This document shows positions 24,914 to 37,600 of a stretch of 64,000 nucleotides of DNA, in pieces. Both the position numbers and the translations under genes were made by a program. The notes beneath the pieces were generated by a model that had not been told where the DNA came from, made no database searches, and was given only the letters and a program-made list of their open reading frames with translations. The stretch is from NCBI RefSeq assembly GCF_032854445.1, contig NC_088300.1:79647084-79711083 (forward strand), read 5' to 3'. This stretch comes from Liolophura sinensis (taxonomy: Eukaryota; Mollusca; Polyplacophora; Chitonida; Chitonidae). Positions within the stretch are counted from its first letter, which is position 1. Every line of letters starts with the position of its first letter.

Positions 24914-27559
24914 CTGGCAGTCTGAGGGGAAACAGGGTGTATATAGACCAGGACAACGCGGGACGCGTTCTCACGTAGGATGGGCAAGCTGACGTGAGCA
25001 GGGATTGTCTGTTCTGTTGAAGCGAGACGTAGACGAACGGTAGGAGAAGTACGCTGATACCGTCCAAAAGGTGTTTCCTTTAATTAAGCCCCAACTATTA
25101 TATGGTTGTTTAAAACATATCTGTGCATAAAAGAATAGATATAGACGTGACTGGATCAATCACAGAGCGGGGTCAGGTTAACACCCATGGGTCTGAAGGT
25201 GTTAAGTGAGCTATAGCAACAGACCAGGTATAGGGTTCATACCAGAGCTCAGTCACTAATGTTACCAGTTAGAATTATAGTGTCAACAAGTCCAACACAA
25301 TCTAACGGTTGTCTGTCGCCCGCTACATATCCTACGTAATCATCCTCATAATGGATATGTGTTCACATGATAATACATCATGTGAACTGGGCTTAACCAT
25401 CCTGTATAGTTTAAACATAAGAAAGCGTCATCCCATCGTTTCATATTTATACATGAATTCTGTGATTTGTTTTCTCGTGTTACCATTACTAAAGCATACT
25501 ATATTGATAACGTTCCGTAATGACAGAGACCAAAAATCTCATTATTCCAAACGAATCTCAAACAATTTCAATTTGACTTGGCAATATCTTCTCCTTTACT
25601 TTATGATCATGAATGCAGCCGGGTCTAGAGTTCGGGGTTAAAGTTGTTACTAGACTGAAAACACCGAGCATTTTTGTGTAAGGCTGTATATTGCATTTGC
25701 CGTTGTCTAGAATGTTGTTATGGACGCTGATAGAGTTCAGTTGCCATCATCTCGATTTGCCATGACTCAAATTTGCGTAAATTTGATATAGTACACGCAT
25801 AAGGTTGAAAACGTTCACTTGCCATCTCGCTATCTATGTCTCCTCAAAAACTGTACCTGAATTCGAGATTTTACAAGTATATGGCTGAAAACGTTTACTT
25901 GCCATATCGCTTCTCGACCTCCTCAAAACTCTTCGTAAATTGGCCTCATAGCTAAATATGTGTACTTGTTATCTCAAAGCGCTCCGTGAACGCGACGCGT
26001 AGTATGCCTGAAAACAAACACCAGAGCACGCTATCACATGCAGGTGCGACAAACATTAAATACACACACGAAAATTTAGCCTGCTTGCAGTAAGCTTTAT
26101 TGTAGCATATTTTCATCGTTTGGGAGCATGTACATGGGTAAGCCTCTACCGGTTTCCGTTTTCCCACCATGTCGCGAGATCACAACTGAACGCTCAATCG
26201 ATTGTTTCTTTATTATCCGTTTATGGGCAATTGATCCAAATTCATATACATCGTAACTTTGAAAAGCAAAGCTCATATGTCACCACATTTTTGTGATTTT
26301 AAAATTGTTCTATATTTTCAGTGTGAGAAGTATTTTTTTTATGACTCTTTAGGTGAGCTTTAATTGATTGCAACGTTCGCAATTTTGTATAAACTTGTGA
26401 TGCAACCTGTGGAGCTGACATCGACCATGTCTGGTGCATTATCTCTGAACACTGACTTGCCTTTAACCAGATGACTGTTATATACAATACTTGACTCGTG
26501 GGGAAATCTTTAGGTGATAAATAGAACAGGTGTGGTTAGTTGGCATTGTTTGTCAGGTTTAGTTACAACAACCAGAACTGGAAATGGTACAATTTATGTT
26601 CTACTTTAATTTGTTGACTTGTAAACATGTGATGATTACACACTTGTTCAATGAGCAATAAGGGATATGTCACATGTTCCAAGCTAAACATGCAATATAT
26701 CACAATCTAGTTTATCTGTTATGTAAAGCAATTTAAATGATTTATTCTATTGAGGTTATGTTAATAACTTCTGATGTTAAGATAATATTCTTCCGTTTTA
26801 ATGGTGTTCTTAAAAAACACAAAAAGTTGACTAAGAGATGGCTGTGTTTTCGTCACATATCTGTATATGTATTTGCCATTTATCCACAGACGTTTCTTTC
26901 TCTATTCAGAACGGAACTATCAAGGAAATGCTCCCTTGTAAACTGTTCCACTATGTATTTGTTGCCATTTACTTGTTGTAAGGTGTAGTAACTTTTATGG
27001 GCTATGACAAGAGTTATCTGGCGTCTGATCCAGGCTCTGTGGACATTCCAAATGTAGCATTGCCTCAATACACATGCATGTATACACGCCTCTATGTTAA
27101 ACTTCACCATGACAATCACTTCCTAAAAAGGCGTCTTAATTGTAGGGACTAAATATGGCTACCGCTATTTCACTGGGGTCCCCATCTTGTTACAATGGCT
27201 ATTTTTGTTATTTTCTTGGTAAAATGTATTTTTTATTTTGTTAATATTTGCTAACTTTGCTTGTATATATGCAGTGAAGTGACCACAGTGGTACGAATCC
27301 GAAACCGACATAAGTCCGCCGTACGAGAGATTGAGTTGTCTCTGGTATGCTCTTCATACTTATGCCTGCATATTCAAGATCATCCACAACTTTTTACATA
27401 TCAGCCAAAGCATTCAAATTGTACGTGTCCCTAGTGAGTAGTTCGTCATTATGGCACAGTACAGTAACCCATTGTTATGGGAATGTTGGATCGAGGCCAT
27501 CTTGTTCATGCCTTCATGCGTTATATTGTAGATCTTCCGGACAGAAGATCTAGTCGTGC
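24914..27559. other. No gene seen
   Basis: The first part (to perhaps 25,200) is probably 3'-untranslated sequence of the fucosyltransferase; it contains a ~45-bp near-duplicate of the last coding bases (ggacgcgttctcacg occurs in the exon and again at about 24960). Around 25700-25960 a cgttcacttgccat motif recurs. The remainder is AT-rich unique sequence; open frames at 25309-25641 and 26737-26988 have no recognisable domain. Confidence 0.5.
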
Positions 27560-29030
27560 ACAAGGCATTCCATATAGTAATGACATTTGTAACCTTCTGG
27601 CTGTGGCAGAATTTCTAGCCATTCAGGAAGCATTCCATATAGTACCGGGATTCCTCTCCTCCTCGCTATATTTGGTATTTCAGCCCTGCACGAGGCATTT
27701 TACGCAGTAATTGCACTTCTCACCTAGCTATTGCAGTATTTCCAGCCTTGCACGAGAGATTCCATACTGTGACGGTATTGCTCACTTCCTCCTTACTTAA
27801 GGCAGAATTTCTAGCCATGCGCGAGGCATTCCATACAGTAACGGCATAGCTCACCCCCACCCTAAGGCAGAATTTCCTGCCCTTGCATGAGACATTACAT
27901 ACTGTAATGGAATTGCGCACCACCTCCCTAAGGCAGAATCTCCTGCCTTGCATGAGACATTACATACTGTAATGGAATTGCGCACCACCGCCCTAAGGCA
28001 GAATCTCCAGCTCTGTATGAGACATTCCAAACAGTAACGGCATTGCTCACGTCCTCTCAAAGGCACAATTCCCAGCTCTGCATGAGACATTCCATACAGT
28101 AACAGCATTGCTCACCTCCTCCCTAAGGCAGAATTTCAAGCCATGTGCGAGCCATTCCATACAGTCACGGCATTGCTCACCTCCTCCCGAAGGCAGAATT
28201 CCAGCTCCGGACGAGACATTCCATACAGTGACGACATTGCTCACCTCCTCCCTAAGGCAGAATTTCCAGCTCTGCACGATACATTCCATACAGTGACGAC
28301 ATGCTCACCTCTTCCCTAAGGCAGAATTTCCAGCTCTGCACGATACATTCCATACATTAACGGCATTGCTCATCCCCTCCCTAAGGCAGAATTTCGAGCC
28401 ATTCCGTACAGTGACGGCATCGCTCACCTCCTCCCTAAGGCAGAATTCCCAGCTCCGGACGAGACATTCCATACAGTGACGACATTGCTCACCTCCTCCC
28501 TAAGGCAGAATTTCGAGCCATTCCGTACAGTGACGGCATCGCTCACCTCCTCCCTAAGGCAGAATTCCCAGCTCCGGACGAGACATTCCATACAGTGACG
28601 ACATTGCTCATCTCCTCCCTAAGGCAGAATTTCGAGCCATTCCATACAGTGACGGCATCGCTCACCTCCTCCCAAAGGCAGAATTCCCAGCTCCGGACGA
28701 GACATTCCATACAGTGACGACATTGCTCACCTCCTCCCTAAGGCAGAATTTCGAGCCATTCCATACAGTAACGGCATTCCTCACCTCCTCCCTAATGCAG
28801 AATTTCCAGTCATGTGCGAGGCATTCCATACAGTAACGGTATTGCTCATCTCCTCCCTAATGCAGAATTTCCAGTCATGTGCGAGGCATTCCATACAGTA
28901 ACGGTATTGCTCACCTCCTTCCTAAGGCAGAATTTCTTGACCTTACATAAGACATTCCATACAGTAACGACATTGCTCATCTCCTCGCGTAGGCAGAATT
29001 TCCAGCCTTACAAGAGGCATTCCATGCTTG
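27560..29030. repeat. ~65-bp minisatellite, ~22 copies, with 121-bp higher-order block
   Basis: Units contain cattccatacagtaacggca, ttgctcacctcctccctaag and gcagaatttccagctctgca. Between about 28390 and 28770 a 121-bp block (one full unit plus a shortened unit lacking the ctctgcacgaga part) repeats three times, showing block duplication. Minus-strand open frames here are repeat artefacts. Confidence 0.93.
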
Positions 29031-29589
29031 TAGAAATCTATATTGATTAAGATCGAAAAGAACTGCGTGGTTTGAATGGAAGGGTGTTTGTTCATTTATG
29101 GTGTACAATGTTCTCTAGCTTTACACACAGGTGTACATGTGCCAGCTTTACAGTCTTACACACAGGTGTACCAACTGTGAACTAATCACAGCAATAAAAT
29201 GTGCGTGAGCAAAAGGACACGGCAATGCCAATAGCCAATAAGATGTGTGCTTGTAAAAGCACACGGCAATGCCAATAGCAAGGCATTGCTTAGTTAACTG
29301 AGGGCATTAAAATCTAAGATTCTATATATATATATATATATATATGGGTAAGTATGGTATGTATAGGGTGGACAATGTTTATCTGGATAATGTGCCTTTG
29401 AACATGATAATTCCACGATCATTCCAGTCTCTTGTATTTTATTTACGTTTGTTTTTGCTATTTCTGTTCTTTGAACTGTGAAATGTTGATTCCGATCCAT
29501 GGTAATAATTGAAAAGTATTTTGACTGAAAAAAAAAATAAAAGTTATTTTTGGGGTTCTGACATTGGGTTTCGTGTAGATTATCTGCAT
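29031..29589. other. No gene seen; TA microsatellite inside
   Basis: Between two minisatellites. A ~65-bp direct repeat (agcaaaaggacacggcaatgcc / taaaagcacacggcaatgcc type) lies at about 29205-29275. No gene was recognised. Confidence 0.55.
29322..29345. repeat. (TA)n microsatellite
   Basis: About 12 uninterrupted TA dinucleotides. Confidence 0.95.
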
Positions 29590-30415
29590 GTAGTGTTCAT
29601 CCTCTGTTTAAAATGGTGGTCTCTCCTACCTTCCATCCAAAAGGGTGGTATCCATTATCCTCCACCCAAAATGACCGTGTTTGTTATCCTTCACTCAAAA
29701 TGACCGTGTTTGTTATTCTTCACACAAAATTGTAGTCTCTTCTGTCCTCCGCGCAAAATAGTGGTCTCCTCTATTATCCGCGCAAAGTTGTGGCCTCCTC
29801 TATCCTCCGGGAAAAGTAGTGATCTCTATCCTCCGCGCAAAACGGGGGTCTCCGCTATGCACCGAGAAAATTGATGGTCTCGTCTATTCTCCACACAAAA
29901 TAGTGGTCTCCTCTATCCTCCGCGCAAAATTGTGGCCTCCTTTATCCTCTATTCTATCCCCCGCGCAAATCGGTGGTCTCCGCTATGCACCGCGAAAATT
30001 GATGGTCTCCTCCATTCTCCGCGTGACATAGTGGTCTCCTCTATCCTCCGCGGGGCCTCCGTGGCTCAGACGGTTAGCGCGCTAGCGCAGCGTTGTGACC
30101 CAGAAGCCTCTCACCAATGCGGTCGCTGTGAGTTCAAGACCAGCTCATGCTGGCTCCCTCTCCGGCCGTACGTGGGAAGGTCTGCCAGCAACCTGCGGAT
30201 GGTCGTGGGTTTTCCCCGGGCTGTGCCCGGTTTCCACCCACCATAATGCTGGCCGCCGTCGTATAAGTACGGCGTAAAACACCAATCAAAAAAAAAAAAA
30301 ATCTATCCTCCGCGCAAAATAGTGGCTTTGGTTGTTCTTTACTCAAAAAGTGGTCTTCCTTCACTCAAAATGGAGGTTTCCATATCATCGATCCAAAGAT
30401 GTGGACTTCCTCACA
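29590..30415. repeat. ~29-bp minisatellite split by a SINE
   Basis: Units of gtggtctcctctatcctccg + cgcaaaat repeat from about 29590 to 30052 and resume at 30302-30415 after the SINE at 30053-30301. Outer units are diverged; central ones are more alike. Confidence 0.88.
30053..30301 (+). mobile_element. Full-length tRNA-derived SINE with target duplication
   Basis: Starts ggcctccgtggctcagacgg, giving a pol III A box (tggctcagacgg); a B box (gagttcaagacc) lies about 65 bp later. A conserved body follows (ctccggccgtacgtgggaag, ctgcggatggtcgtgggttt, ccgggctgtgcccggtttcc, ggccgccgtcgtataagt), then acggcgtaaaacaccaatc and a poly(A) tail. The flanking tctatcctccgcg at 30040-30052 and 30302-30314 is the likely target duplication, although the same string occurs in the host minisatellite unit. 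It lacks the gaaatattcttga segment seen in other copies, so it belongs to a deletion subfamily. Confidence 0.93.
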
Positions 30416-32261
30416 AAGATGGTCGTTTTCGCATTCCTCCCGACGATGGATTTCCCCCTCTACCAACCCACACCAAGTCTACCGAAATGATGTCGTTTTC
30501 CCATCCCTCCAGGCGATGGATTTCCAGTCTATGAACCCTCAGAAGGGCTACTCTCATGATGTTGTTTTTGTATGAATTCCCTGGTTAAACTTGTATGCCC
30601 AACCAGCCTTATGGGCAGTCAGCTGTGACGTCACCGATAAGGTACCGGGCGACCGGCTGAAGATCGGCCATTTTAAAATGGAAATATACCTACTGCCTCC
30701 GCTGAGAATACATCTCTGGCCACAGACCCCATTAATTTTCCATAAGCGACAATGTTAACGTTTAGCGCTGTAGCTCAGTCCCAAACATTCCGTGGCCAAT
30801 AAGGTTTGGTACCTGCCCCAGCCTGTGAGAAAGAGGCCCCAGCCTGTGCCTCGCAACGCCAAGGGACGTCATTCGCAGCCTCATCACTACCTCACACATT
30901 GTGTGCTCTCGCCAACAATTTCAAACTTTTATCAATAAAGCTCATACCTCCTCAAAGTTTAGACCATTTCCAGCATTTTAATGCCAAGCATGCACCTGTG
31001 CACCAAAAATGGCTGCCTGGGAGCAAAAAAAAAAGACTTAATACCCTAAAATGTACAGAATTACATTTTGCTATACTTGGGTGCCATGCTTTTCACAACA
31101 GCGACGTTGAAAACGAGGCTTGTGCATTACGTCACCTACTTTGAGATGGCTACTTTCTCCTTATGTGAACAACTGCAGGTGATGGCGAACGTACCGAACT
31201 GTTCAGCAGTGCTCTATCAACAGGCGTTCGTGGGTATTATTGTCATGTCCGTCCGTGCTCAGGCCGATCCATAGCCATTTCAATATATTTACACACTTAC
31301 CACTTGATTTCGCATACCAGAATTCAGAGGGGGTACAACAATAGTTATCGTGGGTACCTCACTAGGTTCTCGACGCTGGACGACCCAAGACATAAGCTGA
31401 TATACAAGGCTTTTACCGATCAGACTGCAGTGATATCTTTCTCCTCATATTCCGATTGAAGAGCGGTGACCTGCTTTGCCTTCAACTCTACAGAAACGCA
31501 ATTGTTTGCCTTGACATACGCGATTATTTCTTCGAACTTTCCTTCATGCCGTCTTTCGCAGGCGCCGCCATGTTAAATAACTTAACATTCATTAACTAAT
31601 ACGTGAGAAATGGTTCATTTTTATTTTGGATGTTTTTGATTAATTCGGATACAGGTAGATGCTTGATTTTTACACATTTGGTACAGATTTAGACTCAAGG
31701 AATCTGAAAATATTTATCAAATATCAGATACTCCTCTATCAACAATTATCCCCAAATTTTGGGAAAATCACTGCTGCTAATGGCGCCCATCAATACACGA
31801 GTACGGTAGGATCACGTAGAAAGGTGCGTGATCTCGAATTGAAGATCGTCTTGGGAAGTAAATCGTTGTAATTAGGACCATTAGCTCAATCTGAAGTCAC
31901 TAAACCTTTACAGGATGCATGAAACGCTTTGGTTTTATTTCGTAATGTGCAGATTATGGTGTGTAATAACAGTACAAACAAATCATTCAACTTTCGCTTT
32001 AGTGGGTAAAAATGGCTTCAAAGTACCGGTACAGTTTTCTTAAGGCCCTAGCGGTCAGTCCGGAAATTAACCGAATAGCGGCGGGTGTGTGGAGAACAAA
32101 TCGAATTGGAGCGGGTGCAGGGACCTGGAGGGGGCGATGGTATTTTGTGAATGTCTTGGAAATTTTCTGAATTTAACATCAGTTAAATTTAATGTCTATT
32201 CTAATGGTCAATGATGCCACATCATCACTAACCATGTAACACCCATTCTGTCTGATCAGCA
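30416..32261. other. No gene recognised
   Basis: Unique sequence with a somewhat higher GC stretch at 30600-30900. The open frames at 30806-31144 and 31068-31274 show no known motif or splice support. Confidence 0.5.
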
Positions 32262-32552
32262 AACACTGGTGAGGAACCGATTGTAGCGGATAATATGAAA
32301 GGTCTGGGGTTCAATCCCGAGTCGAGTCACATCTCAGACGATGCCATGGGTTATCTGGGCACTACATTGCATGATAGAATAGGTCAAATACTGATATCAG
32401 TATAATGTAACTGAGTGGGGCGTCATGTTTGTGGTGTCTTCAGCATGGCAGCTCTATAAAAATGTTGGCAGCGGGTCAGCCCTACTACAAGGAGACGCCC
32501 TTCTTATATGACCGAAATAATGTTGAAGGCGATGTTAAACCCTACTCAAACA
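32262..32552 (+). mobile_element. tRNA-derived SINE, second family
   Basis: A tRNA-like B box (ggggttcaatcccgag) at about 32310 is followed by a conserved body (cagtataatgtaactgagtg, gggcgtcatgt, gcagctctataaaa, ctactacaaggagacgccc). The 3' end, atatgaccgaaataatgttg followed by aaggcgatgttaaaccc, resembles the LINE tail at 51193-51260. The A-box side is diverged. Related fragments lie at 39186-39485, 43913-44066 and 46255-46500. Confidence 0.85.
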
Positions 32553-32989
32553 GACACTGGAGATGATCTATCTGTGCCTACAGACAAAATCCCAGGTATA
32601 TGAGCAGCTGAAAAATCATGTCTCTAATGATACACCACATGTACCCAGCAATACCAGTACATATTCTAGAATTTATACGACATATGTTACTAATATCAGC
32701 CACAGGTGTGTTGTTCATTTATAGTTACACATGGTTGCCCACCACAACACCTTCAAAGCAATTTAGTTCCAGAAACACTTTAACATTAATGTCACATGCC
32801 TTTTCACACCACCTGTCGCACCACCTGTTCCAAATAATTACGTAATTACCCACGCCCCTCACCCACTTCCACACCATAACCCAGCACCCCTTCCACCAGT
32901 CACTTGAGGCCTCGATCGAATTAGAATTGTGATATATTTTTAAAAATAAATCATCAAGAGGCTAATCTGATAATGTCAACACTGAAAAC
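32553..32989. other. No gene seen
   Basis: Unique sequence; the 75-codon open frame at 32618-32845 has no recognised domain. Confidence 0.5.
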
Positions 32990-33175
32990 TGGTTTCTGTA
33001 GCACACGAGTCATCTCTCCGTAGCCGTCTATCTATAATCTGATAAAGCTAACTTTGTCGTGTAACATACAAAACTGGTTTCTGTAGCACACGAGTCATCT
33101 CTCCGTAGCTCTCTATCTATAATCTGATAAAGTCAGCTTTGTTGCGTAACATACAAAGTTGGTTTCTGTAGAAAA
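32989..33175. repeat. 85-bp tandem duplication, ~2.2 copies
   Basis: ggtttctgtagcacacgagt starts at 32991 and 33076 and a third diverged start lies at 33161, an 85-bp period. Confidence 0.9.
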
Positions 33176-33622
33176 AGAGTTCTCTATTTGTAGCGCGCTC
33201 TTTAAAGCGCAATGGGTAGGCCTACTATTCTATGCCAGAAAATAGGGCGATAAGTTTTGGACGGCTGTTGTATAGTTACTCCCCCTTCTCTGCCAAGTGA
33301 AAATATAACTCGTATGTTCTGTCAATTTTATAGGGTGTGGAGCTCATAATGAATAAATGATTAAGGCTGAATGTCACGTCGACAATATTTCAGACATATC
33401 CTCGTGAGTTCAGAAGGATGTTTTACAATACAAGAGGTATGCCCTGTTGTGGTGTTGACTCTAATGTTTGGACAAAAACAAAGATTTCAAACCCCGAAAA
33501 AAAATCTCACGTGTGTAGTATGAATGAAAATTGAGGTCATCCTTGTACCCATGACATACTTGTCCCATTCTCCCTGAATATATAAATAAGCTTATCTTAA
33601 CATTCTGTAAGGGAAGGGAGAT

Positions 33623-33725
33623 GGGGGCGAGGTGTAGTGGCTAGAGACTCTTGCCTTTCAATCGCTAGGGGCACACCAGGTGCAAGTTCAAACCTGGCCT
33701 CAGACGAGGAATTTGCAGTCTCCCG
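33623..33725 (+). mobile_element. SINE head fragment (tRNA-like)
   Basis: gaggtgtagtggctagagact followed by a B-box-like gcaagttcaaacctgg looks like a pol III tRNA-type promoter. It is not a usable tRNA: there is no clean cloverleaf. The downstream SINE body is absent or replaced by the 28-bp repeat. Confidence 0.55.
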
Positions 33726-33764
33726 CTCTCACTGTTTGCCGGGCCTTGGTGACAACAGCGCAGA

Positions 33765-33925
33765 TTGTGAAGTCTAGCGCTCGTAGGGCCGATTGAACGG
33801 TCTATCGCTCGTGGGGCCAATTGCGCAGTCTAAAGTTCGTGAGGACGATCGCGCAGTCTAACGTTCGCGAGGCCGATTGCGAAGTCTAACGCTCGTGATG
33901 TCGATTGAGCAGTCTGACGCTCCTG
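33765..33925. repeat. ~28-bp tandem repeat, ~6 copies
   Basis: Units of cgattgcgcagtctaacgtt + cgtgaggc with substitutions. Confidence 0.88.
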
Positions 33926-35919
33926 AGCACGGAATTGGCGGAATGGGGCGGGTTTGCCTCTCTGCCTTCTTCAATCGCCAGCTTCAAAGGACCACAGTGT
34001 GAAAAACGCTGTAGGTTCATCTATATGCTTCTGTGAGGTATTTGAGTGGCTTTAAGCGTCAAGATGACTAATAGGCCTATTGATATGGCAGAAATGCGGC
34101 ATTAGTTGCTATCCACGCAAATGAACAGGCTTGTACGGAAGATGTCGTTATTGTTGGAGAGGTAGCAAATCCTGCTGGCGAGAGAACCCGCGCAAAACTG
34201 GTGGCTGATGATAAAAGCTTTGCTTTTCGAAGACCAAACATAGTCCAATAGCGCATGGTGGGAGGTATGTAGGAATATAGGCCAGCAGTGATCCAAGATA
34301 TATGTTGCATGAGACAGTTTTAGCAATTTAACGTGTGTAACGGGTCATAAAAGATGAGACATGTCAGATTTTCATTGGTTTTAGAGATCTGTATCTTCAG
34401 TCAGCGCTTATTCCCCTGTCCTATCCGGGAAAAGCTGTATACTGTACCCTGGGACCGTTCTACAAGGTTGTAATAACGCTGTGTCAAACGCATTTACCAT
34501 TATCACTTCGGTACCGTATACGTTTTCATGAATGTCATGCCAGCCGCAATATACGACAGCTTTGTAAAACGGGTCCGAGGATCTACAACCAGCAGAGAAA
34601 TACCGTTACATGATTCAAACCCCCCGTTATGTGTGCAAATCACCCGAACCTAGGAAGGGTTCCCTAAATAAGGCTTCCGTACTCCATTGCCAAACTGTGC
34701 AATCCTTGGGCTGTCCCCGATGCGGCTTTTCGTCATGTGGTGTTCCCCGTAAAGCGCGGTTGTTTCGTCCATTGTCAGTGGCATGCTGGCCGAGTCATAA
34801 TGTCATGTGAAGCTCAACGCCTATGAATTAGTAGGCTGTCCGGAGTTATGGTACGCATTATTAGCCTTGTATAAATGAATGTATGGTTGGAATTTGCGCC
34901 CTAATAGCGGCAGGCCCTATTAGGGCCACATCGTGGTGACTAAACCTATACAGCCCGAAGGCCCTGTTTACATACAGACCGTATTGTAATTACAGGTTAG
35001 CATGTGCTAGTACCTGGTTCGTACTCTTTGTCATACAACTCCTGTCTGTCGATCTGGTGATGGACGAATATCTATGTACATGTGGAATGGATGGATAATC
35101 CCTTACAATGACTGCCCTGGGATTAAACATACTGGAAATAATTACTAGAGCATGGCACAGAGCTTTGTAGAAGCATCCAATAATCCGTAGCGGTCAGTAT
35201 AAAAAAAAAAAAAACATTGAAAGTGTCATCACAGATACACCGTTTCGTTCCTCTGTCCACATACATGACAACACTAAGACTAGGCCTCAATGGCACTCAT
35301 AGGCCAACTGCGGGCTATTTACACACTCTCAGCCAGACACGGTGTTTGTTCGGCAAGCCTTTTCAGTCAGGGCACTGGAGAGAGTCCGCATTTCCCAGTA
35401 TATGATGTGATACAGGTTGATCCCCTGGCGATACCACCGTTATAGGTGACGTATTCTGGATCCAAGCGATTAGGTTTGTGCCCAGTGAATGCTTACCGTA
35501 CTATAATAACAACTTCGACCGGCAATTTTGAGGAGAATACAGAGGCCTGTTTATCAGGACATAAAATCTACACTTTTCTGAAGGCATGTCAGAGTAGGCC
35601 TCTAAAGCCAAACCAGAAAATAAAGAATAGATTAGACTGTATACTAAACAACATTTATGGATTCAAAATACGAATCCAATATACGAAGGCCTACATAAGG
35701 CAGCCCGTAGTCTAAGATACGGTCAACGTGGATTGGAATTCATCGCTCGACACATAAAAAACCTTATAAAATGGGTCAAGCATTTGTACTTGGGATTATA
35801 TTTAGTGCCGTAAAAGCCTATGTCTACTATAAACGTAAATGTCATGTCTTACAGGTACTAGATAGGGTCCATGATACCGTCCGCTAATGCAGAGCCTGTT
35901 TCTAGAATCAGATAAAGTT
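33926..35919. other. Upstream flank of the second fucosyltransferase gene
   Basis: No gene recognised up to about 35850. An acceptor-like tgtcttacag ends at 35854, so an untranslated part of the coding exon may begin at 35855. A 14-codon upstream open frame (ATG at 35871, TAA at 35913-35915) overlaps the first in-frame ATG at 35887 and ends just before the ATG at 35920. Confidence 0.4.
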
Positions 35920-36872
35920 ATGAGATTCTCACGCAGGAAGCTTTACCTCAGCGCCATCTGTCTGTGTTCGGTCAGTTCATTGTTGTTTACTTCCCCTGAT
36001 CTAGATGCTGATGAGGTGCACTTCCACTCCCCGACTTTGTGGAATGTCATCCGCGGTTATAGAGAGCGCAAATTCATCAGTGCATTTAAACTACGACACG
36101 ATCCCTCGGTTATTCGGAAAAAAATTGTTGCCATGGGGAAGAAACTCTCAGAGGGACAAGTTTGGCCACATTCAGGTGAAGATGACAGAATCATTGCGCA
36201 GTTGAACGCCAATCCGTACCCTCTCGCGAAAGGGGATGGGAATGGGAAACTTAAGAACATCCTTCTATGGTCCGGTTTGGGAGGACAGGGTGTAGTTGAA
36301 GGACAATCACATTTCTTCTTACAGAGTTGCCACGTGAACACGTGTTACATACACGGGCAGAGATACATGGCTGATGAGGCGGATATGATCATGTTCCATT
36401 CCGTGGGTCATCCCTGGAAGCCGAGGAGACCGAATCAGATTTGGATGATGGCCAGTCTAGAATGTCCACTTCGGACAGAGGACTGGTCAGAGATGAAAGG
36501 GGTAAATTGGACAGCTACCTACCGCCATGACTCCACTATAGTCACTCCCTATGAGAAATTTGCGCCGTATTCCAGTCTGGACGATATACAAGTGACCGAG
36601 AGAAACTATGCTATTGGGAAAAGTAAGCAGGTAGTTTGGTTCGTGTCAAACTGTGGGAGTGACAACGGGCGCCTGGAGTACGCCAGGGAGCTGGCCGAGT
36701 ACATCAGTGTGGATATTTACGGGGAGTGTGGGGAGTTCGACTGTCCACGGGGTCTGAACGACGAAGAGGAGTGCTACTCAAAACTCAACACTGACTACAA
36801 ATTTTACCTGGCGTTTGAAAATGCCAACTGCAAAGACTATATCACAGAGAAATTCTTTGTCCTCGGATTACA
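35920..36872 (+). CDS. Alpha-1,3-fucosyltransferase (GT10) paralogue 2, coding exon 1
   Basis: Encodes residues 1-317, plus two bases, of a predicted 438-residue type II Golgi fucosyltransferase. I chose the ATG at 35920 because its MRFSRRKLYL aligns with MRFHSKRIVT of paralogue 1. An in-frame ATG at 35887 would add 11 residues. Features: basic tail, membrane anchor (about residues 8-25), short stem, NWTATYRHDSTIVTPYEKF (nearly identical to paralogue 1), VVWFVSNCGS and the donor-binding LAFENANCKDYITEKFF. The exon ends at ca|gtgagt, phase 2, exactly where paralogue 1 ends. The stem region is diverged while the catalytic blocks are conserved, as expected for duplicates under selection. Acceptor preference is unknown. 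Confidence 0.92.
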
Positions 36873-37439
36873 GTGAGTACTATATCATGCTTAGCTGTTT
36901 TGTGGTACTCATCTGTACACGATTTCCAATCAGTCATTAACTTCAGTTTTATTATATGCCGTCTTTTTCACAAAAGGGAAAATTTCGATCTGAAATTGTA
37001 AATTATCAGTCTTTGGATAGTTGTAAATGTGTTATATATCAAATTGCCCTGCATATGGCATATGCACATACCTGGCCATGTAGCATTGTTAGATCATGTG
37101 CTAGACGTGATGACTGTGATTTCAAGTTGTTGATCCAAAAACCAGAGTGCCAAGAATACTCCTTCAGACGACTTCACTCCTAAGTTTCTCATATTCCACA
37201 GTGAATATAACACTGTTGTTGAGAGTGCAGACAGCGCATTCAAGATCTCAGGGTATCTGTGTCATCTATAATTCATCTTAACCCGGTGATAGCGACGGAA
37301 TAAGCATCCATGTTTAGCAGTAAAATGGCACTTTTGTGAACTGAATGGAAGAGCTTCAGTTAAAGCGTGACCGAGATACCTACAATTGTATTCGACCAGA
37401 AAATTATTCACAAACTATGAATCTGAAATTTAATCTTGT

Positions 37440-37600
37440 TAGATTCTGGTTTCCCCTCTCTGCTAGGGCACGTGAATATGAGAGTCCCAGGTATCCTGAA
37501 TATGTTAGGGTACGTGAATATGAGAGTCCCTGGTATCCCATATCTGTTGGGTTACACGACCTGGGATTAAAAGACGGACGGATATGAAGCTCTATTATTC
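37440..37600. repeat. Dispersed repeat, left arm of inverted pair
   Basis: Contains cacgtgaatatgagagtccc twice and gggattaaaagacggacgg with atatgaagctc. The reverse complement of the last part matches tttcatatccctccgtcttttaatcc at 40075-40105 (written here by position; key shared core is ttaaaagacgga). Confidence 0.6.

Noticed and set aside
30053-30130. tRNA gene at the SINE head
   Set aside because: It is continuous with a SINE body and tail flanked by a duplication; the tRNA-like part is only the SINE promoter.
33623-33725. Possible true tRNA gene
   Set aside because: A- and B-box-like strings are present but no complete cloverleaf or anticodon arm could be drawn; more likely a SINE head.
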